Assembly: GCF_022437945.1 (NCBI RefSeq)
Contig: NZ_CP092535.1
Span: 1,488,001 to 1,552,000, forward strand
Direction: 5' to 3'
Source: Nocardioides sp. TF02-7
GTDB taxonomy: Bacteria > Actinomycetota > Actinomycetes > Propionibacteriales > Nocardioidaceae
Length of the DNA: 64,000 bases
The notes under the pieces were generated by a model. It saw only the letters and a list, made by a program, of their open reading frames with translations. It was not told the DNA's origin and did not search any database. Each line of letters opens with the position of its first letter. The stretch's first letter is position 1. Positions 1 through 8,837 of the stretch are shown here, one piece after another. A program made the translations under genes and the position numbers.

Positions 1-1979
1 GCCGGGTATCCGGGGCGACGTCGGCCACCCGGGGCCGGCGGGGCGTCGGCTCCGGCTCGGGCGGGTCGGGCGTCGTGGGCTCGCGCGCGGCCCAGTCGGG
101 TGCCGCGGAGGAGGCCGGTGCGGCGGGCGGGGCGTCCTGGGGGCGCGCGGGCGGCGGCACCGAGGCGTCGGCCCCCGGGTCGAGGATCGTCTCGATCCGC
201 CAGTCGGCACCGACCACCTCGCGGATCGCGTCGCGGACCACGTCGACGCTGCCGCTGTCGAAGCTGCCGCGGGCACCGGCGTTGTTGAACCCGAGCGTCA
301 GCGTGGCGCCGTCGAACCCGACGACCTGGGAGTTCTGGGTGAGGTGGATCCAGGTCACGCGCCGCTTGCGCTGGGTGGCGGCGATCACGTCGGGCCAGAG
401 GCGGCGTACGTCGACCAATGTCAGGCCGCCGCTGACCGCCGGCGGGGCCGGGGTCGGGGTGGGGGCCGGCTGTTCCGCGGGCTGGGCCGCGGACTGGGCC
501 GCGGGCTGGGCCGGCGGTGGAGCGGCGGGTTGGGCCGCGGGCGGCTCCGGTCGCGCCGGCTCGGGCTCGGGTCGCTCGGCGGCCGGCTCGGGCGTCGGCG
601 GGGCGGGCTGCGGCTCGGGCCGGTCGAGGCCGGGCGGTGTCGAGGAGATCCGCTCCGGCCGGGCCGGCTCGGCCGGCGGCTCCGCGACCGGGGGTGCGGG
701 GGCGGCCGGGGGTGCGGGGGCCGCTGGCGGCGGGTCGGCCGGTGCAGCGGGTGCGGGGGCAGCGGGGGCAGGTGTGGCCGGGCCAGCCGGGGCGGGGGGC
801 GGGCGTGGCGGCGATGGACATCCGGCGCTCGAGCCGCTCGAGGCGGGCGAGCAGGCCGTCGGTGCCGTGGTCGGCCGACGGGAGGAGGACCCGGGCGCAG
901 ATCAGCTCGAGCAGCAGCCGCGGGGCGGTGGCGCCCCGCATCTCGGTGAGCCCGGCGGCGACCAGGTCGGCGGCGCGGGTGAGCTCGGCGCGGCCGAACC
1001 GGGCGGCCTGGGCGACCAGCCGCTCGCCCTGGTCGTCGGCGACGTCGATCAGCCCGGTGGCGGGCGCGTCGGGGACGGCGGCGATGATCACGAGGTCGCG
1101 CAGCCGGCGGAGGAGGTCCTCGGTGAACCGGCGGGGGTCCTGGCCGGTCTCGATCACCTTGTCGACGACCCGGAAGACGGCCGCGCCGTCGCCGGCGGCG
1201 AACGCGTCGACGACGTCGTCGAGGAGCGTGTCGGGGGTGTAGCCGAGCAGGCCGGCGGCGAGCTCGTAGGTGACGCCGCCGGCGCCGGCGCCGCCGAGCA
1301 GCTGGTCGAGGACCGACAGCGTGTCGCGGGCCGACCCCCGCCGGCGCGGACCACGAGGGGCAGCGCGGCGGGCTCGATGGTGACGCCCTCGCGCTCGCAC
1401 AGGTCGGAGAGGTAGGAGGAGAGCAGCCGCGGCGGGATCAGCCGGAACGGGTAGTGGTGGGTGCGCGACCGGATGGTCGGGATGACCTTGTCGGGCTCGG
1501 TGGTGGCGAAGATGAACCGCAGGTGCGGGGGGCGGCTCCTCGACGAGCTTGAGCAGGGCGTTGAAGCCCTGCGTAGTGACCATGTGGGCCTCGTCGATGA
1601 TGTAGACCTTGTAGCGGCTCTTGACCGGCGCGAAGAACGCCTTCTCGCGCAGGTCGCGGGCGTCGTCGACACCGCCATGGGACGCGGCGTCGATCTCGAT
1701 GACGTCGATCGAGCCCGGTCCGTTGCGCGCCAGGTCACGGCAGCTCTCGCACTCGCCGCACGGGTCGGCGACCGGTGCCCGCTCGCAGTTGAGGGCCCGG
1801 GCGAGGATCCGGGCGCTGGTCGTCTTGCCGCAGCCGCGCGGGCCGGAGAAGAGGTAGGCGTGGTTGACCCGGTTGCCCGCCAGGGCGGCACGGAGGGGCT
1901 CCGTGACGTGCTCCTGCCCGATCACCTCGGCGAAGGTCTCGGGCCGGTAGCGGCGGTAGAGGGCGAGCGGGGAGTCCAC
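1..1979 (-). CDS. dnaX: DNA polymerase III subunit gamma/tau (C-terminus beyond window)
   Basis: Clamp-loader ATPase of the replisome. From the GTG at 1979 the protein opens with the family hallmark LALYRRYRPETFAEVIGQ, followed by Walker A (GPRGCGKTTSA), the zinc-binding cysteine knuckle (CGECESC), the DEAH-type Walker B (IIDEAHM), LLKLVEEPP and sensor 1 (FIFATTEPDKV). A Pro/Ala-rich linker leads to the actinobacterial tau-type C-terminal domain (VRRLWPDVIAATQRKRR). The gene runs off the left edge. Reading requires three frame corrections: one extra base in the G6 run 1527-1532, one missing base in the C5 run 1335-1339, and one extra base in the G run about 788-799. Because dnaX is essential, these are almost certainly sequence errors. 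The 4.5S RNA gene lies upstream on the same strand. Confidence 0.95.
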   Translation of the reverse strand, partial: MDSPLALYRRYRPETFAEVIGQEHVTEPLRAALAGNRVNHAYLFSGPRGCGKTTSARILARALNCERAPVADPCGECESCRDLARNGPGSIDVIEIDAASHGGVDDARDLREKAFFAPVKSRYKVYIIDEAHMVTTQGFNALLKLVEEPPPAPAVHLRHHRARQGHPDHPVAHPPLPVPADPAAAALLLPLRPVRARGRHHRARRAAPRGPRRRGSARDTLSVLDQLLGGAGAGGVTYELAAGLLGYTPDTLLDDVVDAFAAGDGAAVFRVVDKVIETGQDPRRFTEDLLRRLRDLVIIAAVPDAPATGLIDVADDQGERLVAQAARFGRAELTRAADLVAAGLTEMRGATAPRLLLELICARVLLPSADHGTDGLLARLERLERRMSIAATPAPRPGWPGHTCPRCPRTRCTGRPAASGPRTPGRPRTPGRGAAGRAGPAGADLLDTARPRPARAAARPADARAGRRATRARAGATGAARGPTRRSTAGPARGPVRGPARGTAGPHPDPGPAGGQRRPDIGRRTPPLARRDRRHPAQAARDLDPPHPELPGRRVRRRHADARVQQRRCPRQLRQRQRRRGPRRDPRGGRCRLADRDDPRPGGRRLGAAARAPPGRPARRTGLLRGTRLGRARAHDARPARAGADAPPAPGGRRRPGYP

Positions 1980-2067
1980 GCTGTGAACCCTAACCAGCGG
2001 CTCCGACGCCCGGTAGCCGAGCCGGGACCCGGCGGCGGTCGCCGCCGCCGGCCCCGGGGTCCGGGGG

Positions 2068-2214
2068 CTGCGGTTTGGGACCAAACCGCAGATTCCGACC
2101 CCCGACACCTGCGGTTTGGGACCAAACCGCACCTTCCCGCGCCCAGGAGCTGCGGTTTGTGACCAATCCGCAGGTCCCGGCGTCTCCCGCACACGGTTTG
2201 GTCCCAAACCGCAG
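2068..2214. repeat. Array of four 22-24-bp palindromes upstream of dnaX
   Basis: Copies lie at 2068-2091, 2110-2131, 2150-2173 and 2191-2214. The perfect form has arms CTGCGGTTTGG and CCAAACCGCAG around a two-base centre GA. Copy 3 carries two substitutions, and copy 4 is in the opposite orientation (centre TC). Spacing is about 41 bp. A 2-base loop is poor for an RNA hairpin, so a protein-binding site for a dimer fits better. The array sits 90-235 bp upstream of the dnaX start. The same palindrome recurs at 5557-5662. Confidence 0.9.
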
Positions 2215-2416
2215 CGATCGCCGAAGCCGGTCCCCGACCACCGGGCGTCGCGCCGCCCGGGAGCGGAGCAGGACATCATCCCGACCGCCGCCGGCGCGCC
2301 CGCGCCGCCTGGACTGACTGGAGCGAGGGAGCGAGGAACGAGCGACCGAGCGGAAGGAGGGAAGGCGGCGCGTCGAAGGCGCGCCGGCACGCGCGAGCGA
2401 AGCGAGCGCAAATAGC

Positions 2417-2511
2417 ACAGGCCCCCGTGCACCCGACAGAGCTCACTTACCCTTGCTGCCTTCCGGCCCTGGGGGGAGTTGGGCGAGATGCCGCCGCACG
2501 GGGGTTGGCCC
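2417..2511 (-). ncRNA. ffs: Signal recognition particle 4.5S RNA (small bacterial type)
   Basis: Reading leftward, the sequence contains the conserved SRP RNA core GGCCGGAAGGCAGCAAGGGT (the Ffh-binding asymmetric loop with its GGAA tetraloop). It is flanked by long complementary ends (CCCCCGTGC near 2505 pairing with GCACGGGGG near 2421). The RNA partners Ffh in co-translational membrane targeting. Its position between dnaX and a tRNA-Ser gene is common in actinobacteria. Ends are estimated to within a few bases from the pairing. Confidence 0.93.
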
Positions 2512-2576
2512 CACTGTAGTTGATGGCGGCCAAGGCGATTTCATCGGCGGGTCGCCTGCCCGGTAGCCTCCTCCGC

Positions 2577-2661
2577 GGAGGTATCGCCTAGTGGCCTATG
2601 GCGCTCGCTTGGAAAGCGGGTTGGGTTAACGCCCTCGCGGGTTCGAATCCCGCTACCTCCG
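2577..2661 (+). tRNA. tRNA-Ser (anticodon GGA)
   Basis: Acceptor arm GGAGGTA pairs with TACCTCC at 2654-2660. The anticodon loop CTTGGAAAG carries GGA at 2611-2613. A long variable arm (class II) and the T-loop GGTTCGAATCC are present. The 85-nt length fits tRNA-Ser. The 3' CCA is not encoded. Confidence 0.97.
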
Positions 2662-2876
2662 CCGGCGGGCGGCGCCGGGTGCGAGCCCGGCGCCGCCGCA
2701 ACCTCTCGGCGGCCGGGTGCGTCTTCCTGGTGCCGGTCCCCGGTGTGGGGGACGCTCCTGGCCGTTTCGCCACGCGAGTGCGCCCGGTTCACCTACTGTT
2801 CCGCTGTTCCGGGTCGCACCTCTGGTGCTGCCGGGCGGCGCAGCAGCGCAACACCAGATCGAGGAGTGGGGAAGCG

Positions 2877-4231
2877 ATGCGCCGAGTCGTGGTCGTGATC
2901 GTGGCGGTCCTGATGCCGCTGCTGCTGGTGCAGCAGTCGGCCGGGGTGGCCGGCCGGGCGGCGTACGTCGCCCCCGGAGGGCGCGACGTTCAACGTGCCG
3001 CGGCCGTGGGGCTCGGCGGCGGAGTCGGCGCGGATCGTGTCGAAGGTGGAGGAGGCGTTCCGCAACATCAGGCCGTCGGCCCGGGACCCGCGTCCGACGC
3101 TGCTGGTGGCGGCGTACCTGTTCGACCGGAAGCAGAGCGCGGACGCCCTGATCGCGGCGTGCCGGCGCGGGGTGTCGGTGCGGGTGATCATCGACGCCGA
3201 CGTGGTGTCGAAGCCGTTCCGGCGGCTGGTGACGGCGTTGAACGCCGACAACGTGCCCGACCGCAACCGCGACGGGGTCGGGGACCGCGGGCCGCACCAC
3301 GGCCGGTGCAACACGCCGCTGCGCGGCAACGTGAGCGCTCCGCGGCAGGCGCCGGCGCCGCTGATGTCGCGTCGGGAGGTGCTGCGCAGCATCCGGGAGC
3401 CGCTCGGCAGCGACGTGGAGTGGGGTCCGGACCGCAGCTATGTGATCCAGTGCAGCGGCAGCTGCCGCGGTGGGCCGAAGGCCAACATGCACTCGAAGAT
3501 CTATGCGTTCTCGAGCACCGGCCGGTCCGACCACGTGGTGATGACCGCGTCGACGAACCTCAACGCCGGCGGCGTCCTGAGCGGCTGGAACGAGCTGTTC
3601 GTGATGCGCAACCGGCCGAAGACGTTCGCGTTCGTGGAGCGGGTGCACCGGCTGATGACGGAGGAGAAGCCCGCCGGCCGCGCGCTGGTGGAGGTGGTGG
3701 ACGGCCCCTACACGACCCGTGTGTTCCCGATGACGGGGGTCGGCGTGAAGCGGGACCCGCTGATGGAGGACCTGCGGAAGGTCCGGTGCTCGAGCGCGCT
3801 GGGCCCGACGCTGCTCCACATCCAGCAGTTCTGGTGGAACGGGCACCGCGGCACCTACATCTGGAACAAGGTGCGCGACCTGGCCCGCAGCGGCTGCAAA
3901 GGTGCGGATCATCTTCGGTGCGGTCGACCGGGGCCTGCTCGCGCAGATGCGGGACGCGCGCCGGTCCGGCCTGATCGAGCTCTACGACAGCCGGCAGTTC
4001 TCCGAGGTGACCGGCGAGGTCACCACCCGCACCCACATGAAGACCCTCGCGATCCGCGGCACCTACGGCGGCGACCGGCGCTACCACGGCGTCTGGACCG
4101 GCACCGCCAACTGGGCGACCGGGTCGCTCAACCGGGGCGACGAGATCACGGTCAACATCCGCGGCCGGAGCGTGTGGAAGAAGTACGTCGACTACTGGCA
4201 CGTGGTGCGTCGGCACTCGCACGTCGAGTAG
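2877..4231 (+). CDS. Secreted phospholipase D-like domain protein
   Basis: ATG at 2877 follows GAGGAGTGGGGAA and begins a Sec signal peptide (MRRVVVVIVAVLMPLLLVQQ). The mature protein has two PLD-type half-sites: MHSKIYAFSS...STNLNAGG near residue 205 and THMKTLAIRG...TGTANWATGS near residue 390. Each keeps the His-x-Lys and the downstream Asn/Ser, but neither shows the Asp five residues after the Lys of a textbook HKD motif, so the substrate is uncertain (phospholipid, nucleic acid or other phosphodiester). Two frame corrections are needed: an extra C in 2971-2975 and an extra A in 3898-3900. It ends convergently with the YibE/F gene. Confidence 0.82.
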
Positions 4232-4290
4232 CGGGCGGAGCGGCGGGTCGGGGTCGGCCGGGCTGCTCAGCGGCCGGCTCAGCGGCCGGC

Positions 4291-5510
4291 TCAGCCGGCC
4301 GGGTCGGGGGGCGTCGGCCTGCGGCTCCCGCCGCGGCGACGGCGCGGCGACCAGCGCCGCGAGTGCGGTGGTGATCGGCACGGCGAGCACCAGCCCGATG
4401 GACGTGACGAGGGTGCGCACGATCTCCTCGGCCAGCTGCTCGGTCGAGCGCAGGTCGACCAGCGGCCGGTCGTAGATGCTGAGCAGCATGAGGACGACCA
4501 GCGCGGTGCCGACGTAGGCGAACACGATCGTGTAGATGGTCGACGCGATGTGGTCGCGCCCGATCCGCATCGCCCCGGCGTAGACCTCGCGGCGCGGCGC
4601 GTGCGGCGAGGCCGCGCGCAGCTCCCACACCGCGGACGCCTGGGTGATCGTCACGTCGTTGAGCACGCCGAGCCCGGCGATCACCAGTGCGCAGCCGAGC
4701 AAGGACTGGAAGTCGAGCTCGCCGGCGAAGGAGCGGAGCATGCCGCCGGCGTCGTCCGACATGCCGGTCAACCGGGCGTCCGCGACCGCCACCACGCCGA
4801 GCAGCGCGGTGAGCCCGATCCCGACAAGCGTGCCGGCCAGCGCGGTGCTGGTGCGCAGCGAGAAGCCGTGGGTCGTGTAGAGGACGACGAACATGATCGC
4901 CGCGGCCGACGTCAGCGCCACCCCCACGCCCGGCGCCCCGTCGAGCAGGGCAGGCAGCAGGAACCACCACACCACCGCGCCCCCGAAAGCCAGGCCGACC
5001 AGGGCGAACAGCCCCCGCCACCGGGCGATCGCCAGCACGGCGAGGAGGAACGCGGCGAGCAGCCAGAGCAGGGTGCGGTCGCGGTCGGTCGTGACGTAGG
5101 AGTACGTCGGCCCTGCACCGTCGGCGCCGTCCGCGGCCGGCGTACGCATCAGCTCGACCGGGTCCCCCTCGACCAGCCCGGCCTCCAGCACCTGCGGCGG
5201 CACCGGGACGTCGACCCGCTCCTCCCCCACCTCGACCGTCACGACGCCGCACCCGGTCGGCGAGCCCTCCATCCCCCTCCTCGCACTCCTCCCGCACGTC
5301 GACGACGGTGCCGTCGACGAAGGTCACCCCGGGCGCCGCGAACTGCGCCGCGACGTCGTGGTCGCCCGACGGCCACCACACCACGAGCCCCACCACGGTC
5401 GCGACCGCCGCGAGCGCCAGCCCGGCCAGCAGCGCCACCCGGGAGCGGTGGCCGACCGGCACCTCCTCGTCGATGCCCGCCGATGCCCGGTGGGAGTGCC
5501 CGTGCGCCAC
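4291..5510 (-). CDS. YibE/F-like multi-pass membrane protein
   Basis: Starts at GTG 5510 (MAHGHSHRAS) after GAGAGGGGGCAG. An N-terminal TM segment (VALLAGLALAAVATVVGLVV) precedes an extracytoplasmic region (VTFVDGTVVDV), then about seven further hydrophobic helices including LLWLLAAFLLAVLAIARWRG and IMFVVLYTTHGFSLRTSTAL. The conserved GVLNDVTITQASAVWEL motif is typical of the YibE/F family, whose function is not established (a transport role has been proposed). Two frame corrections: an extra C in 5273-5277 and an extra G in the G6 run 4306-4311. The second puts the stop at 4291-4293 rather than letting the frame run through the PLD gene. Palindrome array 2 lies just upstream. Confidence 0.85.
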
Positions 5511-5556
5511 GTCTGCCCCCTCTCGTCGGGGACCATCATCGGGGAGGGGGTGGGTG

Positions 5557-5662
5557 CTGCGGTTTGGGACCAAACCGCAGCAAGACCGGCCGCCGAGGTG
5601 CGGTTTGGGACCAAACCTCGGTAAAAGAGCCCGCCGAGATGCGGTTTGGGACCAAACCTCGG
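5557..5662. repeat. Second array of the dnaX-upstream palindrome (3 copies)
   Basis: Copies at 5557-5580 (identical to the perfect 24-bp form), 5599-5620 and 5640-5662. The last two have the right arm altered to CCAAACCTCGG and sit within a ~41-bp direct repeat that also includes GGTAAAAGAGC / GGTAAAGAGC. The array lies between the MarR gene (ends 5675) and the YibE/F start (5510), both leftward, so it occupies the YibE/F promoter region. Confidence 0.9.
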
Positions 5663-5674
5663 TAAAGAGCCGCC

Positions 5675-6130
5675 TCAGTCCCCCAGCCGCCCCCGCACCG
5701 CATCGAGCACGGCGGTCAGCTGGCGCACCTGCTCCGGGGTGATCCCGTCGAAGAACACCCGGCGGACCAGGTCGACGTGGGCGGGTGCGGCGGAGCGGAT
5801 CGCGGTGCGGCCCTGGTCGGTGATCCCGACGAACGCGCCGCGGCGGTCGTCGGCGCAGTCGCGGCGGGCGACCAGGCCACGTCGCTGCATCCGGGTCAGG
5901 TGCTTGGACAGCCGGCTCTTCTCCCACTGGAGCTGGTCGCCGAGGTCGCGCAGGCGGATGCTGCCCTCCGCCACGTCGGTCAGGGCGACCAGCACCTCGT
6001 AGTCGGCGAGGGAGAGGCCGCTGGTCGCCTGCAGCTCCCGGTTGATCCGGGCCGACAGCCGGGTGTGGACCTCGAGCCAGGCCCGCCACGCCGTCTGCTG
6101 CTCGTCGTCGAGCCAGGGCGATCCGGTCAC
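5675..6130 (-). CDS. MarR-family transcriptional regulator
   Basis: A 151-residue protein read from GTG 6130 (VTGSPWLDDEQQTAWRAWLE). It has the MarR winged-helix core: LADYEVLVALTDVAEGSIRL, then the recognition region QLQWEKSRLSKHLTRMQRRG and the wing CADDRRGAFVGITDQG. This is a soluble dimeric DNA-binding protein of unknown ligand. It is divergent from the PatB-type aminotransferase gene (67 bp apart) and upstream of YibE/F on the same strand. A 14-bp dyad in the divergent spacer (6150-6163) is a likely operator. A longer start is possible but lacks a better ribosome site. Confidence 0.93.
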   Translation of the reverse strand: MTGSPWLDDEQQTAWRAWLEVHTRLSARINRELQATSGLSLADYEVLVALTDVAEGSIRLRDLGDQLQWEKSRLSKHLTRMQRRGLVARRDCADDRRGAFVGITDQGRTAIRSAAPAHVDLVRRVFFDGITPEQVRQLTAVLDAVRGRLGD

Positions 6131-6149
6131 CGCTCGAGCGTAGCAATTG

Positions 6150-6163
6150 GTTGACAGGTCAAC
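6150..6163. promoter_or_regulatory. Candidate MarR operator
   Basis: Inverted repeat GTTGAC-AG-GTCAAC in the spacer between the divergent MarR and aminotransferase genes, 20 bp from the MarR start codon. MarR proteins commonly bind such dyads to repress themselves and the divergent gene. The assignment is positional. Confidence 0.55.
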
Positions 6164-6197
6164 GACCGGTCGGCGGCCCGCCAGTACGGTCGAGGTC

Positions 6198-7380
6198 ATG
6201 ATCCGCGACCTGACCGACGAGGAGGCACGCCGAGCGCTGCCGATGAAGTGGGGGCGAGGTCGAGCCCGACGTGCTGCCGGCTTGGGTGGCCGAGATGGAC
6301 TACGCCGTCGCGCCACCGGTCGTCGAGGCGCTGCACGAGGCGGTCGCCGCGGGCGTGACCGGCTATCCCGCCGCGCCCGCCGACGGCGGCGAGCTCGGGA
6401 CGGCGTACGCCGGCTTCGCCGCGCGGCGGTTCGGCCACCGGGTGGACCCGTCGTGGGTGCTCCCGGTCGTCGACGTGACCGCCGGGGCGCGGTTCGTGAT
6501 CGACGTGCTGTCGGAGCAGGCGCCGGTCGTGATGACGCTGCCCGGGTACCCCCCGCTGATCAGCCTCCCGGACATCACCGGCCGGCCGCGGGTCGACCTG
6601 GTCGTCGACCCGGACGCGGAGCGCGCCGAGCTCGACCTCGACCAGCTCGACCGGCTGCTCGCCGCCGGGGCCCGCACCGTGCTGCTCACCCAGCCGCACA
6701 ACCCGTGGGGCCGGGTGTTCGCCCGGGCCGAGCTCGAAGGGGTCCGCGACGTCGTACGCCGCCACGGCGCGCGGGTCGTGGCCGACGAGATCCACGCCCC
6801 GCTGGTGCTCCCGGGTGCGCCCACGCCGCACGTGCCCTACCTCTCCCTCGACGGCACCCACGACCACGCGGTGGCCGTGGTGGCGGCGTCGAAGGCGTTC
6901 AACACCGCCGGCCTGCGCTGCGCCCAGGTCGTGGTGCCCGACCCTGAGGCGCGCCGGCGGCTGCGGGCCGCGCCGATGGCGCGCAACGACTCCTGGTCCT
7001 CGCTCGGCGCGGTGGGCGCCGTGGCGGCGTACACCCACGGCGACGCCTGGCTCGACGCCCTCGTCGCCCGCCTCGGCGACCAGCGCGACCTGCTGGAGCG
7101 GCTGCTCGCCGAGCACCTGCCGGAGGCGCGGATGCGGCGGGTGGAGGCGACCTACCTCGCGTGGGTCGACCTGCGCGGCTACGGCCACGCCGATCCCGCG
7201 GCGGTGGCCCTCGCCCGCGGCCGGGTGCGGCTGGCGCCCGGCGGGGACTACCACCCGGGGCTGCCCGGCCACGTGCGCCTCAACTTCGCGACCAGCCCGG
7301 AGCGGCTGACCGCGGTGGTCGAACGCCTGGCCTCCGCGCTGAGGACCGACCCGCGACCGGGCGCGGTGACTTCCGAGTAA
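6198..7380 (+). CDS. PatB/MalY-type PLP-dependent aminotransferase (probable cystathionine beta-lyase)
   Basis: Fold-type I PLP enzyme. From ATG 6198 it shows MKWG...PAWVAEMDYAVAPPV (substrate-domain start of MalY/PatB), PGYPPLISL, PHNPWGRVF, the PLP-pocket VADEIHAPLVL, and the Schiff-base lysine in AASKAFNTAGLRCA. The ~393-residue length matches the family, which cleaves C-S bonds of cystathionine or cysteine conjugates; the true substrate is inferred. One frame correction: an extra G in 6250-6254, 17 codons after the start. It is divergent from the MarR gene, which may control it. Confidence 0.9.
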
Positions 7381-7406
7381 CCCGGGGGCACGGCGAGACT
7401 GCTGGG

Positions 7407-8791
7407 GTGCCGAAGAAGACCGCCACCGCCTCGTCGTACTCCATCACCATGCGCCTGCACACCAGCGCCGACCACGACGTCGTCGGGGAGGTCGCGACCG
7501 CGATCGCCGGGGCGGGAGGGATGGTCACGGCGATCGACGTCACCGAGTCCCGCCACGACCGGCTCGTCGTCGACGTGACCTGCTCGGCCGCCGACGCCGA
7601 GCACGCCGGCGAGCTGCAGGTCGCGGTGGCGGCGGTCGAGGGGGTCGACGTCCACAAGGTCAGCGACCGGACCTTCCTCATCCACCTCGGCGGCAAGATC
7701 GAGGTGGCGTCGAAGGTGCCGCTGCGGACCCGCGACGACCTCTCGCTGGCCTACACCCCCGGCGTCGGCCGGGTGTCCCTGGCGCTGGCCGAGCACCCCG
7801 AGGACGTGTCGCGGCTGACGGTGAAGGGCAACACGGTGGCGGTCGTGACGGACGGCTCGGCGGTGCTCGGGCTCGGCAACATCGGTCCCGGCGCCGCCCT
7901 CCCGGTGATGGAGGGCAAGGCGGCGCTGTTCAAGCGGTTCGGCGACATCGACGCCTGGCCGATCTGCCTCGACACCCAGGACACCGACGAGATCGTCCGG
8001 GCGGTCGAGCTGATCGCCCCCGGGTTCGGCGGGGTCAACCTCGAGGACATCGCCGCGCCGCGCTGCTTCGAGGTCGAGGCCCGGCTGCGCGAGCGGCTCG
8101 ACATCCCGGTCTTCCACGACGACCAGCACGGTACGGCGATCGTGGTGCTCGCCGCCCTGACCAACGCGCTGCGGGTCGTGGGGAAGGACCTCGCGACCGT
8201 GCGGGTCGTGGTCGCCGGCGCGGGCGCCGCCGGCACGGCGATCGTCAAGCTGCTGCTGGCGGCGGGCGTGGGCGACGTCGTGGTCTGCGACCGCGCCGGC
8301 GCGCTCACGGCCGGGGACGCCTCGCTGTCCCCCCGCGCACACCGAGCTCGCCGGGCTGACCAACCCCCGCGCCGTGCGGGGGCGACCTGCGGGCCGCTCT
8401 CGCCGGCGCCGACGTGTTCATCGGCGTCAGCGGGCCCGGGGTCCTCGCCGCGGAGTGGATCGCCGACATGGCACCCGACCCGGTCGTCTTCGCGCTGGCC
8501 AACCCCGACCCGGAGGTCGACCCGGTACAGGCCGCCCGCTACGCCGCCGTCGTCGCGTCGGGACGCTCCGACTTCCCCAACCAGATCAACAACGTGCTGG
8601 CGTTCCCCGGCGTCTTCCGCGGGCTGCTCGACGCCCGCGCGCGCGACATCACCACCGCGATGATGCTGCGGGCCGCCGACGCGATCGCCCACGTCGTGCA
8701 CGACGAGGAGCTCAACCCGAACTTCATCATGCCCTCGGTGTTCCACCCCGACGTGCACCAGGCGGTGGCGGCGGCGGTCGTCGGGCAGTGA
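7407..8791 (+). CDS. NAD-dependent malic enzyme with N-terminal ACT domain
   Basis: Converts malate to pyruvate and CO2 in the cytosol. GTG 7407 begins a short ACT-like regulatory domain (YSITMRLHTSADHDVVGEV..., residues ~8-85). The malic enzyme N-domain follows (LAYTPGVGRVSLAL, VTDGSAVLGLGNIGPGAALP, metal-site FHDDQHGTAIVVLAAL), then the NAD-binding domain (VVAGAGAAGTAIVKLLL, FALANPDPEVDP, SDFPNQINNVLAFPGVFRG). About 460 residues is the usual length for the ACT-fused actinobacterial form. Frame corrections: an extra C in the C6 run 8329-8334 and an extra G in 8378-8382. It lies 26 bp after the aminotransferase stop, so co-transcription is possible. Confidence 0.95.
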
Positions 8792-8837
8792 TGCCGGCCG
8801 GTGGTGCCGGTGGTGCCGGTCGCGGGCGGTCAGGAGG

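Noticed and set aside
788..799. Programmed frameshift in dnaX producing a short gamma subunit, as in E. coli or Thermus
   Set aside because: The shift sits where the Pro/Ala linker begins, but two other shifts interrupt the ATPase core of the same gene, and the same one-base homopolymer pattern hits about half of the genes in the window. Sequencing error explains all of them.
2068..2214. Rho-independent terminators
   Set aside because: The palindromes have a two-base centre unsuited to a stable RNA loop, lack U-tracts and occur in regularly spaced series upstream of genes.
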